A stretch of 64,000 bases of DNA from Piscinibacter sp047602365. Its GTDB lineage: Bacteria > Pseudomonadota > Gammaproteobacteria > Burkholderiales > Burkholderiaceae_C. Shown piece by piece: positions 8,791-17,195 of this stretch. Below the pieces are notes generated by a model that saw only the letters and a list, made by a program, of their open reading frames with translations, ran no database searches and was not told the origin of the DNA. The DNA lies in contig JASGHM010000002.1 of assembly GCA_047602365.1 (NCBI GenBank), forward strand, positions 2,232,001 to 2,296,000, in the 5' to 3' direction. The first letter of the stretch is position 1, and the number at the start of each line of letters is the position of its first letter. The position numbers and the translations under genes were made by a program.

Positions 8791-10370
8791 GCTTCGGCGC
8801 TCCGGCCCTTCATCGCGAAGATCCCCTGCGGTCGTTTCTGGATGAAGACCACGATGAAGACCAGCACCATGATCTTGGCCAGCACCGCGCCGGCCCAGCC
8901 TTCGAGCAGCTTGTTCAGCACGCCCAGGCCGAGCGCTGCATAGACCGTGCCGGCGAGCTGGCCGACGCCGCCGAGCACGACGACGAGGAACGAGTCGACG
9001 ATGTAGCCCTGGCCGAGGTCGGGCCCGACGTTGCCGACCTGCGACAGCGCGCAGCCGCCCAGCCCGGCGATGCCCGAGCCGAGCGCGAAGGCGTAGGTAT
9101 CGACCCGCGCGGTGTTGACGCCGACGCAGGCCGCCATGCGGCGGTTCTGCGTCACGCCGCGCACGAACAGGCCGACGCGGGTGCGGGCGATCAGCAGTGC
9201 GACCCCGGCCAGCACGACGGCGGCGAAGCCGATGATCGCGATGCGGTTGTAGGGCAGCGTCAGGTTGCTCAGCAGCGAGACACCGCCGGACAGGAAGGCC
9301 GGGTTCTCGACCGGCACGTTCTGCGCACCGAACAGCGAACGCACCGCCTGCATCAGCACCAGGCTGATGCCCCAGGTGGCCAGCAGCGTCTCCAGCGGCC
9401 GGCCGTAGAGCCAGCGGATCACGCTGCGCTCCATCGCCGCGCCGACCAGCGCCGAGGCCAGGAAGGCGATCGGAATCGCCGCGAAGATGTAGTAGTCGAA
9501 CAGCCCCGGCAGGTGCTGGCGGAAGATGTTCTGCACCACATAGGTGGCGTAGGCACCGATCATCAGCAGCTCGCCGTGCGCCATGTTGATGACGCCCATC
9601 AGGCCGTAGGTGATGGCCAGGCCCAGCGCCGCCAGCAGCAGGATGGAGCCGAGGCTGATGCCGGTGAACACGACGCCGGCACGCTCGCCCCAGGCCAGGC
9701 GGCCGCGCACGCTGTCGAGCGCGGTGCCCAGTGCGGCGCGCACCTCGGGGTCGGTCTCGGCGTCGGGCGCCAGGCGTTCCTGCAGCAGGCTGGCGACCGC
9801 GCTCTGGCCGCTGCCGGCCAGCGCCGTGATGGCGGCCAGGCGCTTGGCCTTGTCGGACGAGGACACCAGGATGGTGGCGCGCATGCGCTCGAGCGAGGCC
9901 TTCAGCGAGGCGTCGGTCTCGGCGGCGACCGCCTTGTCGAGCAGCGGCAGCTGCGCTTCGTCGAGCGACTGCTTGAGCAGTTCGGCGACGCCGGCGCGGC
10001 GTGCGGTGATGTCGGGCGACAGCAACTGCAGCGCGCCCATCGCGGCCTGCAGTGCACCGCGCACGCGGTTGTTGTTGACGACATCCTCGGCGTCGGCCGG
10101 CACGGTGGCCGCAGCGCCGGTGGCCGCATCGACCGCCTTGTCGCCCTGGACGATGAAGACCTTCTCGCCGGCCACCTTGACCGAGTCGTCGAGCAGCGCC
10201 TGCACGAAGGGCCCCAGCCCTTCGACCCCGCTGGCCGCGGCCTCGTTCAGCGCGGCGATGCGCTCGTCGCTGTCACCGGACGCGATGGCCAGCGCCTGCT
10301 TGGGCGTCAGCGCGAAGGCTGCGAGCGGAGCGCACAGCAGCACACAGCAGAGAACGAGTCGTCGAATCAT
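8787..10370 (-). CDS. urtB: Urea ABC transporter permease UrtB with extracytoplasmic domain
   Basis: 527 residues. A signal peptide (MIRRLVLCCVLLCAPLAAFA) is followed by ~210 residues of Ala/Leu/Asp-rich helical sequence outside the membrane. The LivH-type permease then starts near residue 232 (GVVFTGISLGSILLLAALGLAITYGLMGVINMAHGE). This long N-terminal domain is usual for UrtB and distinguishes it from ordinary LivH. It partners UrtC. A 140-bp gap containing a hairpin-rich repeat separates it from urtA, whereas urtB to urtE are packed without gaps. Confidence 0.95.
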   Translation of the reverse strand: MIRRLVLCCVLLCAPLAAFALTPKQALAIASGDSDERIAALNEAAASGVEGLGPFVQALLDDSVKVAGEKVFIVQGDKAVDAATGAAATVPADAEDVVNNNRVRGALQAAMGALQLLSPDITARRAGVAELLKQSLDEAQLPLLDKAVAAETDASLKASLERMRATILVSSSDKAKRLAAITALAGSGQSAVASLLQERLAPDAETDPEVRAALGTALDSVRGRLAWGERAGVVFTGISLGSILLLAALGLAITYGLMGVINMAHGELLMIGAYATYVVQNIFRQHLPGLFDYYIFAAIPIAFLASALVGAAMERSVIRWLYGRPLETLLATWGISLVLMQAVRSLFGAQNVPVENPAFLSGGVSLLSNLTLPYNRIAIIGFAAVVLAGVALLIARTRVGLFVRGVTQNRRMAACVGVNTARVDTYAFALGSGIAGLGGCALSQVGNVGPDLGQGYIVDSFLVVVLGGVGQLAGTVYAALGLGVLNKLLEGWAGAVLAKIMVLVFIVVFIQKRPQGIFAMKGRSAEA

Positions 10371-10420
10371 GTGGATGTTCTTGCAAGCAAGTGGCGGGCC
10401 GGTCGAAGACCGCCCGCCCC

Positions 10421-10505
10421 TTCAAGCGGACGCCGCGGATCCGGCTTCGCCGGTCCGCTGGCGTCGCCCCCCTCGAGGGGGGAGCGGCGTGAGCCGCTCC
10501 GGGGG
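10421..10505. repeat. REP-like triple-hairpin element between urtA and urtB
   Basis: Three consecutive inverted repeats: GCGGA...TCCGC enclosing CCGGC-TTC-GCCGG (10426-10458), a perfect 16-bp palindrome CCCCCCTCGAGGGGGG (10467-10482), and GGAGCGGC-GTGA-GCCGCTCC (10481-10500). It lies in the only sizeable gap inside the urt unit. From memory, similar elements are frequent in intergenic DNA of Burkholderiales; no second copy is visible in this window. In the transcript it could stabilise the urtA part or reduce read-through into urtB. Confidence 0.7.
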
Positions 10506-10510
10506 GTGGG

Positions 10511-11789
10511 TCACTTCTTCTCGGGCACGTTCTTCTTGCCCTTGTTCTCGGCGATGTAGTCGCTCCACGGGTCGGCCACGACCGGGCCCTTGGTCTTCCA
10601 CACCACGTTGAACTGGCCGTCGGCCTTGATCTCGCCGATGAACACCGGCTTGTGCAGGTGGTGGTTCTCCTTGTCCATCGTCGACATGAAGCCGCCCGGC
10701 GCCGGGAAGGTCTGGCCGGCCATCGCGGCGATCACCTTGTCGGTGTCGGTCGACTTGGCCTTCTCGACCGCCTGCTTCCACATCATGATGCCGATGTAGG
10801 TGGCTTCCATCGGGTCGTTGGTCAGCGGCTTGTCCTTGTGGCCCGGGATCGTCCTTGGCCTTGGCGTAGTCGCTCCACTTCTTGACGAACTCGGTGTTGG
10901 CCGGGCTCTTGATCGACATGAAGTAGTTCCAGGCGGCCAGGTGGCCGACCAGCGGCTTGGTGTCGACGCCGCGCAGCTCTTCTTCACCGACCGAGAAGGC
11001 CACCACCGGCACGTCGGTCGCCTTCAGGCCCTGGTTGCCCAGTTCCTTGTAGAACGGCACGTTGGAGTCGCCGTTGATGGTCGAGACCACGGCGGTCTTC
11101 TTGCCTTCGCTCGAGAACTTCTTGATCTTGGCGATGATGCTCTGGTAGTCGCTGTGGCCGAAGGGGGTGTACTCCTCCATGATGTCGGCCTCGGCGACAC
11201 CCTTGCTCTTCAGGAAGGCGCGCAGGATCTTGTTGGTGGTGCGCGGGTAGACGTAGTCGGTGCCCAGCAGCACCCAGCGCTTGGCCGAGCCGCCGTCCTT
11301 GCTCATCAGGTACTCGACGGCCGGAATGGCCTGCTGGTTCGGCGCGGCGCCGGTGTAGAAGACGTTCTTCGACAGCTCTTCGCCTTCGTACTGCACCGGG
11401 TAGAACAGCAGCGAGTTCTTCTCTTCGTAGACCGGCAGCACCGACTTGCGGCTGACCGAGGTCCAGCAGCCGAAGGTGACGGCGACCTTGTCCTGGTCGA
11501 TCAGCTGCTTGGCCTTCTCGGCGAACAGCGGCCAGTTCGAGGCCGGGTCGACGACGACGGGCTCGAGCTTCTTGCCCATCACGCCGCCCTTGGCGTTGAT
11601 TTCGTCGATCGCCATCAGCGCGACGTCCTTCAGCACGGTCTCGGAGATGGCCATCGTGCCCGACAGCGAGTGCAGCACGCCGACCTTGATGGTGGCCTGG
11701 GCCTGGGCAATGGTGGCAAAGCCCATCGTGCAGGCGGCAGCGGCCAGCGCGGTGAGCGACTTCGTGGCGAAGCGACGGGTGATGTTCAT
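10511..11789 (-). pseudogene. urtA: Urea ABC transporter substrate-binding protein UrtA, apparent +1 frameshift
   Basis: Urea receptor of the Urt importer, about 425 residues if intact. From the ATG at 11789 (preceded by AGGAG) the frame encodes a signal peptide ending IAQAQA, then TIKVGVLHSLSGTMAISE and FGCWTSVSRKSVLPV, diagnostic of UrtA. It continues to residue ~313 (DYAKAKD), where the family sequence moves to the next frame: IPGHKDKPLTNDPMEATYIG and on to KKNVPEKK at 10511. Removing one base (the C at 10850 fits) restores a full-length protein. The rest of both frames is well conserved, so this is a sequencing error, very recent damage or, less likely, programmed shifting. Confidence 0.85.
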
Positions 11790-11836
11790 GGGTGGGTGAC
11801 TCCTGGCGGGTTGATCCGGGGTGTTCCCCGGGTGAC

Positions 11837-11885
11837 GCACAGGTTAGGTGCGGCGCAGCAAACGCCCAATACGCAAGGTGGCGTA
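11837..11885 (-). promoter_or_regulatory. Candidate urtA promoter/operator region with NtrC-like dyad
   Basis: In the 130 bp upstream of urtA the dyad GCAC-N7-GTGC lies at 11837-11851, the core of NtrC sites. TACGC-N6-GCGTA is at 11870-11885. A possible sigma-70 pair read on the - strand is TTGGGC (11864-11869) and TAACCT (11841-11846) with a 17-bp spacer. No acceptable sigma-54 element is visible. All are sequence matches only. Confidence 0.35.
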
Positions 11886-11919
11886 GGTCCGGGCGGGCGC
11901 ACGGGCACCGCGGCCACGC

Positions 11920-12807
11920 TCAGTCGTCGCGAAGCCGCTCCGCCATCAGTTCGCGCACCAGGCGCAGCAACGGCGCCTCGGTGCGCCGCGCCAGCGTCAC
12001 CAGCCCGAGCCGGGCGGTGGAGTCGAGCGCCGGCCGCATCGCCAGCTCGACCAGCGTCGGCGCGGCGGCGCGGATGGCCAGCAGCACGGCGTCGCTGTGC
12101 TCGGCCACCTCGACCAGACTGGCCACCTCCTCGCAGCGCAGCGTCACGCAGTGCTCGGGGTGGGCCTGCGGGCCGTACCGTGCGATCAGCACACGCGCCA
12201 CCTCGTCGGACAGCGGCGTCGACGCGATCGGGTAGCGGCCCAGCGCCTCGAAGCCCACGCCACCGCGCACGCGCGTCAGCGGGTGGCCGCGGCGCACCAT
12301 GAAGGCGCCGCGCATCTCCAGCTGCAGGCCGACACGCAGGTCGGGCGCCGGCTTCATCGAACGCGCATCGACCACCAGCGCGTCGAGCGTGCGCGCGCGC
12401 AGCGACTGCACCAGCAGCTCGGTGCCACCGCGGGCGATCTCGACATGCACCTGCGGATGGTCGAGCGCGATGCTCATCAGCAACGGCGTCATCAGCATCG
12501 CGCCGGGGCCGGAGCCCATGCCGATGCGCAGCACGCCACGCTCACCCTCGCGCGAGCGCTGCCCGCTGCCCTGCAGCTCGTCGGCATCGGACACCAGCAG
12601 CCGGGCGCGCTCCAGCGTCGCGCGGCCGAAGGCCGTCAGCTCGATGCGCCGGCCGACACGGTCGAACAACGCCATGCCCAGTTCGTCCTCCAGCGCGCGG
12701 ATGCTGCGGCTCAACGCCGGCTGGGTGAGGAACTGCGCCTGCGCCGCCTTGCTGAACGAGCCGGTCTGCGCCAGCGCGATCAGGTGCCGCAGCTGCACGA
12801 GGGTCAT
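11920..12807 (-). CDS. LysR-family transcriptional regulator
   Basis: 295 residues. The N-terminal winged helix-turn-helix (residues ~1-65: LVQLRHLIALAQTGSFSKAAQAQFLTQPALSRSIRALEDELG...LFDRVGRRIELTAFG) is clear. A substrate-binding-like effector domain follows from ~residue 90. It is divergent from the Bug-family gene with ~120 bp between the starts. A pair of GAATGCAT boxes there is its probable binding site, so it most likely controls the Bug/amidohydrolase pair. The effector may be the solute bound by that protein, which is unknown. Confidence 0.9.
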   Translation of the reverse strand: MTLVQLRHLIALAQTGSFSKAAQAQFLTQPALSRSIRALEDELGMALFDRVGRRIELTAFGRATLERARLLVSDADELQGSGQRSREGERGVLRIGMGSGPGAMLMTPLLMSIALDHPQVHVEIARGGTELLVQSLRARTLDALVVDARSMKPAPDLRVGLQLEMRGAFMVRRGHPLTRVRGGVGFEALGRYPIASTPLSDEVARVLIARYGPQAHPEHCVTLRCEEVASLVEVAEHSDAVLLAIRAAAPTLVELAMRPALDSTARLGLVTLARRTEAPLLRLVRELMAERLRDD

Positions 12808-12825
12808 GGGCCTGCGCTCCGTATC

Positions 12826-12893
12826 GAATGCATCCGACTCATGCTAATCCAGATCAGAATGCATTGGACTTGGCATCGCGGCGTTCCTACATT
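12826..12893 (+). promoter_or_regulatory. LysR-type operator and promoter for the Bug/amidohydrolase operon
   Basis: GAATGCAT occurs twice, at 12826-12833 and 12857-12864, 31 bp apart (three helical turns); each contains the palindrome ATGCAT. Directly after the second copy is TTGGAC (12864-12869), then an 18-bp spacer and TACATT (12888-12893), a plausible sigma-70 promoter reading towards 12927. The boxes would sit near -75 and -40, as in LysR activation. Confidence 0.55.
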
Positions 12894-12926
12894 GGCGCCA
12901 CGCCCCATCACCTGCCGGAGTGCCCG

Positions 12927-13919
12927 ATGCCGACCCCCGCCCGCCGCCTCGCCGTGACCGCCACCCTCGCCGCCGGATGGCTGCTCGCCGCCGGCACGGC
13001 CCTCGCGCAGGCCTGGCCGGCCAAGCCGGTCAACCTGATGGTCCCCTACCCGGCCGGCGGCCCGTCGGACGCGATCGCGCGCATCTTCAACACGCCGATG
13101 GGCAAGGAACTCGGCCAGCAGGTGCTGGTGGAGAACCTCGGCGGCGTCAGCGGCGCGCTGGCGGCGCAGAAGGTGCTCGGCGCGCCGGCCGACGGCTATT
13201 TCGTCTTCCAGGGTTCGCCCAACGAGGTGATCCTCTCGCCGCTGGCCAACGCGGCGGTGAAGCTGAAGACCGAAGACTTCCGCCTCGTGCACCCGGTGGC
13301 CGACGCGGTGATGGTGTTCGTCACGCGCAAGGACCTGCCGGTCAACAGCGTCGACGAACTGATCGCGCTGGCGCGCAAGTCGGCCGACAAGCCGCTGACC
13401 TACGGCAGCGTGGGCATCGGCTCGCTCTACCACCTGATCCTGGAGAGCGTGCAGGCGCAGACCGGCGTCAAGCTGGCCCATGTGCCGTACAAGGGCAACG
13501 CGCCGCTGCTGCAGGACATCGGCGGCGGCCAGGTCGATTTCGCGGTGCTGGTCTACAGCGCGGCGATGGGCGCGCTGGCCGAGCAGGGCCGCCTGAAGGT
13601 CATCGGCCAGCTCGGTGCGCAGCGCTCCGACCTGCTGAAGAACGTGCCCACCGCCGGCGAGAGCCAGGCGCTGAAGAACTTCTCGTACAAGATCTGGACC
13701 GGCTTCATGGTGCCGAAGTCCACGCCCGAAGACGTGGTGGTGAAGCTGCACGCCGCGATCGGCAAGTCGCTGCAGGATCCGGCGGTGCGCACGCAGCTCG
13801 CGGCGCAGACCCAGCACCCGGCGGCGCCGATGACGCTGGCCGAGTCGGCGAAGTTCTTCGAGGCCGAGACGGCGCGCTACCGCGCCATCGCCAAGCAGAT
13901 CAACCTGCAGCCGCAGTGA
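12927..13919 (+). CDS. Bug-family (tripartite tricarboxylate) periplasmic substrate-binding protein
   Basis: 330 residues. A signal peptide (residues 1-26, ending TALAQA) is followed by the Bug hallmark WPAKPVNLMVPYPAGGPSDAIAR, then VENLGGVSGALAAQKV, LAHVPYKGNAPLLQDIGGGQVDFAV and GFMVPKSTPEDVV. Bug proteins capture carboxylates, amino acids or amides in the periplasm; the ligand is unknown here. No TctAB-type membrane partners are next to it, which is common for this very large family. An upstream CCGGAG supports the ATG at 12927. The gene lies 13 bp before an amidohydrolase, suggesting that the captured solute is an N-acyl or amide compound. Confidence 0.92.
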   Translation: MPTPARRLAVTATLAAGWLLAAGTALAQAWPAKPVNLMVPYPAGGPSDAIARIFNTPMGKELGQQVLVENLGGVSGALAAQKVLGAPADGYFVFQGSPNEVILSPLANAAVKLKTEDFRLVHPVADAVMVFVTRKDLPVNSVDELIALARKSADKPLTYGSVGIGSLYHLILESVQAQTGVKLAHVPYKGNAPLLQDIGGGQVDFAVLVYSAAMGALAEQGRLKVIGQLGAQRSDLLKNVPTAGESQALKNFSYKIWTGFMVPKSTPEDVVVKLHAAIGKSLQDPAVRTQLAAQTQHPAAPMTLAESAKFFEAETARYRAIAKQINLQPQ

Positions 13920-13932
13920 GCGAGAGCCCGCG

Positions 13933-15123
13933 ATGACCTACTTGCTGGACGCCCTGCAGGCACGTGTGGGCGAGTTCGTCAGCCTGCGCCGCGACATCCA
14001 CCGCCACCCCGAGCTGGCGTTCGACGAGCACCGCACCGCGGCGCTGGTGGCCGACAAGCTCGCCACCTGGGGCTACACGGTGGCGCGTGGGCTGGGCGGC
14101 ACCGGTGTGGTCGGCACGCTGAAACGTGGCACCGGCACGCGCCGCCTCGGCCTGCGCGCCGACATGGACGCGCTGCCGGTCGCCGAGGCCAGCGGCGTCG
14201 AGTGGAGCAGCCAGCGCCCCGGCCTGATGCACGCCTGCGGTCACGACGGCCACACCGCGATGCTGCTCGCTGCCGCCCGACATCTCGCCGAGCAAGGCCG
14301 CTTCGACGGCACGCTGACCCTGATCTTCCAGCCGGCAGAGGAAGGCGGTGGCGGCGCGCTGCGCATGATGGACGACGGGCTGTTCGACAGGCATCCCTGC
14401 GACGCCGTGTTCGCGATGCACAACATGCCTGGCATTCCGCAGGGCCGGCTGGTCCTGCGCGAGGGCGCGGCGATGGCCTCGTCGGACTACGCGACGATCA
14501 CGCTGACCGGCATCGGCGGCCATGGCGCGCTGCCGCAGCACACCGCCGACCCGGTGGTCGCCGCGGCCAGCCTGGTGATGGCGCTGCAGACGGTGGTGTC
14601 GCGCAACGTCGATCCGCTGCAGGCGGCGGTGGTGACCGTCGGTGCACTGAATGCCGGACGCGCCAACAACGTCATTCCGGCCACCGCCACGCTGGAGCTC
14701 AGCGTGCGTGCGCTCGACCGCGAGGTGCGCACACTGCTCGAACAGCGCATCAAGGCGCTGGCTGAGGCGCAGGCGCAAAGCTTCGGCGTCGAGGCCAAGG
14801 TCGAGTGGCGGCGTGGTTATGCGGTGCTGGTCAACACGCCGGCAGAAACAGCGTTCGCTCGCGACGTGGCACTGGAGCTGGTCGGCCACGAGCGAGTGAC
14901 GCTGCAGGGCCTGCCGCTGACCGGTAGCGAGGACTTCGCCTTCATGCTCGAGCGCGTGCCGGGCTCGTACTTGTTCATCGGCAACGGCGACGCACCCGGC
15001 ACCTGCATGGTCCACCACCCCGGCTACGACTTCAACGACGACAACATCGCGGTCGGCAGCGCCTACTGGGTGCGCCTGACCGAACGTTTCCTCAGCCCGG
15101 AGGGCATGGGAGCGAGCAACTAG
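13933..15123 (+). CDS. M20 family amidohydrolase (hippurate hydrolase-like)
   Basis: 396 residues, a cytosolic two-metal amidohydrolase of the M20D/HipO group that splits N-acyl amino acids or related amides. Metal and catalytic motifs: RRDIHRHPELAF, GLRADMDALPV, MHACGHDGHTAMLL (the Cys-His site), FQPAEEGGGGA (catalytic Glu) and TGSEDFAFM. The dimerisation insert lies around residues 180-300 (GGHGALPQHTADPVVAAA). It is co-directional with the Bug gene and likely co-transcribed; the two together suggest uptake and hydrolysis of one substrate. The substrate is not predictable. Confidence 0.9.
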   Translation: MTYLLDALQARVGEFVSLRRDIHRHPELAFDEHRTAALVADKLATWGYTVARGLGGTGVVGTLKRGTGTRRLGLRADMDALPVAEASGVEWSSQRPGLMHACGHDGHTAMLLAAARHLAEQGRFDGTLTLIFQPAEEGGGGALRMMDDGLFDRHPCDAVFAMHNMPGIPQGRLVLREGAAMASSDYATITLTGIGGHGALPQHTADPVVAAASLVMALQTVVSRNVDPLQAAVVTVGALNAGRANNVIPATATLELSVRALDREVRTLLEQRIKALAEAQAQSFGVEAKVEWRRGYAVLVNTPAETAFARDVALELVGHERVTLQGLPLTGSEDFAFMLERVPGSYLFIGNGDAPGTCMVHHPGYDFNDDNIAVGSAYWVRLTERFLSPEGMGASN

Positions 15124-15132
15124 AATCCCGAC

Positions 15133-15312
15133 CCAGCAGGAGAGTGCCGGCATCGCCCGGCCCCCGAAGGCGCAAACTCCCATGAACGCTCAGGGCCCGT
15201 ACTGCAAGACATCCATGCCGTCTGGAGAGACGTCACCCGCGTGACGCACCGAAGGAGCAAGGCCCGCACCGATGGCGCAGGCCGAATCTCTCAGGTACCA
15301 AGGACAGGGGGA
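15133..15312 (+). promoter_or_regulatory. Tandem glycine riboswitch (gcvT type)
   Basis: Two aptamers in series. The first (about 15135-15204) has AGGAGAG, CCCCGAAGGCGCAAAC and ACGCTCAGGG. The second (about 15221-15310) has TCTGGAGAGAC, GCACCGAAGGAGCAA and ATCTCTCAGGTACCAAGGACAG. These are the conserved glycine-aptamer elements in the right order. Downstream, GACAGG (15303-15308) can pair with CCTGTC (15344-15349), closing over a stem GCGCACGA/TCGTGCGC (15320-15339). That structure ends a few bases before the TGGAG ribosome site at 15354-15358. With no T-run, translational control is more likely than termination. Confidence 0.93.
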
Positions 15313-15365
15313 GCGGCAAGCGCACGAGACATCGTGCGCGCAACCTGTCCATCTGGAGTCTTGCC

Positions 15366-16622
15366 ATGAACGTGGTGGTTCTCGGCGCCGGCCTGCTCGG
15401 CGTCACCTCGGCCTATTTCCTTCGCCAGCAGGGTCACGACGTGACCGTGATCGACCGCCAGGCCACGCCGGCGGCGGAAACCAGCTTCGCCAACGGCGGG
15501 CAGATCTCGGTCAGCCACGCCGAACCCTGGGCCAACCCCGGCGCACCGCTGAAGCTGCTGAAGTGGCTGGGCCAGGAAGACGCGCCGCTGCTGTTCCGGC
15601 TGCGTGCCGACCTGCGCCAGTGGCTGTGGGGCCTGCAGTTCCTCCGCGAGTGCACGCCGGCGCGCACGCGGCACAACATCCGCCAGATCGTGCGCCTGGG
15701 CACCTACAGCCGCGACACGCTGCAGCAGCTGCGCCGCGAGCGCGGCATCGCCTACGACGAACGCACGCAGGGCATCCTGCACTTCTATACGAGCCAGAAG
15801 GAGTTCGACGCCGCCGAGGCGCCGGCCGCGCAGATGCGCGAGCTGGGCTGCGACCGCCGCGTGATCTCGGCCGACGAGGCGGTGAAACTGGAGCCGGCGC
15901 TGCGTCACATCCGCGCACAGCTGGCCGGCGCCACCTACACCGCCGAGGACGAATCGGGCGACGCCAACCGTTTCGCGCGCGAGCTGGTCAAGCGCTGCGA
16001 AGCCGATGGCGTGCGTTTCCTGATGAGCCACACGGTGACCGCGCTGCGCGAGGCGGGCGGCGAGATCGACCACGTCGAGGCCACCGACGGCGAAGGCCGC
16101 TTCCGGCAGATCCGCGCCGACGCCTATGTGCTGGCGATGGGCAGCCTGTCGCCGCTGTATGCGAAGGCGCTGGGCATCTCGCTGCCGATCTACCCGGCCA
16201 AGGGCTACTCGGTGACGATGCCGGTGAAGGACGCCTCGATGGCGCATCAGGTGTCGCTGACCGACGACGAGTTCAAGCTGGTCTTCTCGCGGCTCGGTGA
16301 CCGGCTGCGCATCGCCGGCACCGCCGAGCTGAACGGCTACGACCGCGACCTCAACCGCGTGCGCTGCGAGGCGATCGTGCGCCGTGTCGAGCAGCTCTTC
16401 CCCGGCGCGGGCGACAGTGCGCAGGCGCAGTTCTGGACCGGCCTGCGACCGGCCACGCCGAGCAACGTGCCGATCATCGGCCGCTCGAAGCTGAACAGGC
16501 TGTTCCTCAACACCGGCCATGGCACGCTCGGCTGGACGCACGCCTGCGGCTCGGGCAAGAGCATCGCGCGCATCGTCAGCGGCCTGAAGCCCGAAGTGGA
16601 CTTCGCCTTCAGCGGGGCGTGA
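15366..16622 (+). CDS. dadA: D-amino acid dehydrogenase small subunit-like FAD oxidoreductase (DadA family)
   Basis: 418 residues. The N-terminal FAD-binding motif is VVLGAGLLGVTSAYFL, followed by the DadA-specific ETSFANGGQISVSHAEPWANP. C-terminal FAD contacts include FWTGLRPATPSNVPIIGRS and LNTGHGTLGWTHACGSGK. DadA oxidatively deaminates D-amino acids to 2-oxo acids and ammonia, passing electrons to the respiratory chain. The tandem glycine riboswitch in its leader suggests that the relevant substrate or signal is glycine, so a glycine-oxidising role is plausible. The start at 15366 is fixed by TGGAG 7 bp upstream. Its 3' end overlaps the convergent acetyltransferase by 14 bp. Confidence 0.9.
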   Translation: MNVVVLGAGLLGVTSAYFLRQQGHDVTVIDRQATPAAETSFANGGQISVSHAEPWANPGAPLKLLKWLGQEDAPLLFRLRADLRQWLWGLQFLRECTPARTRHNIRQIVRLGTYSRDTLQQLRRERGIAYDERTQGILHFYTSQKEFDAAEAPAAQMRELGCDRRVISADEAVKLEPALRHIRAQLAGATYTAEDESGDANRFARELVKRCEADGVRFLMSHTVTALREAGGEIDHVEATDGEGRFRQIRADAYVLAMGSLSPLYAKALGISLPIYPAKGYSVTMPVKDASMAHQVSLTDDEFKLVFSRLGDRLRIAGTAELNGYDRDLNRVRCEAIVRRVEQLFPGAGDSAQAQFWTGLRPATPSNVPIIGRSKLNRLFLNTGHGTLGWTHACGSGKSIARIVSGLKPEVDFAFSGA

Positions 16623-17172
16623 TGGCGGCGAGCGCCGGCCAGGGCAGCAACTCGGCCGGCGCTTCGTCGCGCGCCACGGTGCGCAGCGCCAGGCCGTACC
16701 AGGCCACGTCCCACCAACGGCCGAGCTTGAAGCCGGCGTTCGGGTAGACACCCACCGGCTCGAAGCCCATCGCCCGGTGCAGCCCGACACTGCCGTCGTT
16801 GGGCAGCGTGATGCCGGCGAAGGCCATCACCGCGCCCTGCTGGCGAAGGATGTCGAACAGCTGCGCGTACATGGCCCGGCCGATTCCGCGCCGCTGCCAG
16901 CCCTCGCGCACATAGGTGGTCGTGGTCACCGACCAGCGGTAGGCCTCGCGCTCCGCGTAGGGGCCGGCGTAGCAGTAGCCGACCACGGTGCCCGCCGCCT
17001 CGGCCACCAGCCAGGGCCAGGCGGTGGTGATGCGTGCGAGGCGGGCTGCCATCTCGGCAGCGTCGGGCGCTGTCAGCTCGAACGAGGTCGGCTTGTCCAG
17101 CACGCTGGGCGCGTAGATCTCGGCCAGCGCGGCGGCGTCGCCAGGCCGTGCGGGTCGGACGAGGAGGTCCAT
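16609..17172 (-). CDS. GNAT acetyltransferase, phosphinothricin N-acetyltransferase-like
   Basis: 187 residues from the ATG at 17172 (MDLLVRPARPGDAAALAEIYAP). It matches the Pat/YncA-type GNAT pattern: YCYAGPYAEREAYRWSVTTTTYV, the acetyl-CoA loop QRRGIGRAMY, GITLPNDGSVGLHRAMGFEPVGVYPNAGFKLGRWWDVAWY. It transfers acetyl from acetyl-CoA to an amine, probably of a small amino-acid-like compound such as methionine sulfoximine. The true substrate is unknown. Upstream on the same strand, 23 bp away, is the response-regulator gene. Confidence 0.87.
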   Translation of the reverse strand: MDLLVRPARPGDAAALAEIYAPSVLDKPTSFELTAPDAAEMAARLARITTAWPWLVAEAAGTVVGYCYAGPYAEREAYRWSVTTTTYVREGWQRRGIGRAMYAQLFDILRQQGAVMAFAGITLPNDGSVGLHRAMGFEPVGVYPNAGFKLGRWWDVAWYGLALRTVARDEAPAELLPWPALAAITPR

Positions 17173-17195
17173 GCCGTTCTCCCGTGGCACAGGGG

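Noticed and set aside
11790..11919. A sigma-54 promoter for urtA
   Set aside because: The closest GG...GC pairs have 9 or 14 bases between them instead of 10, so the element is not credible.
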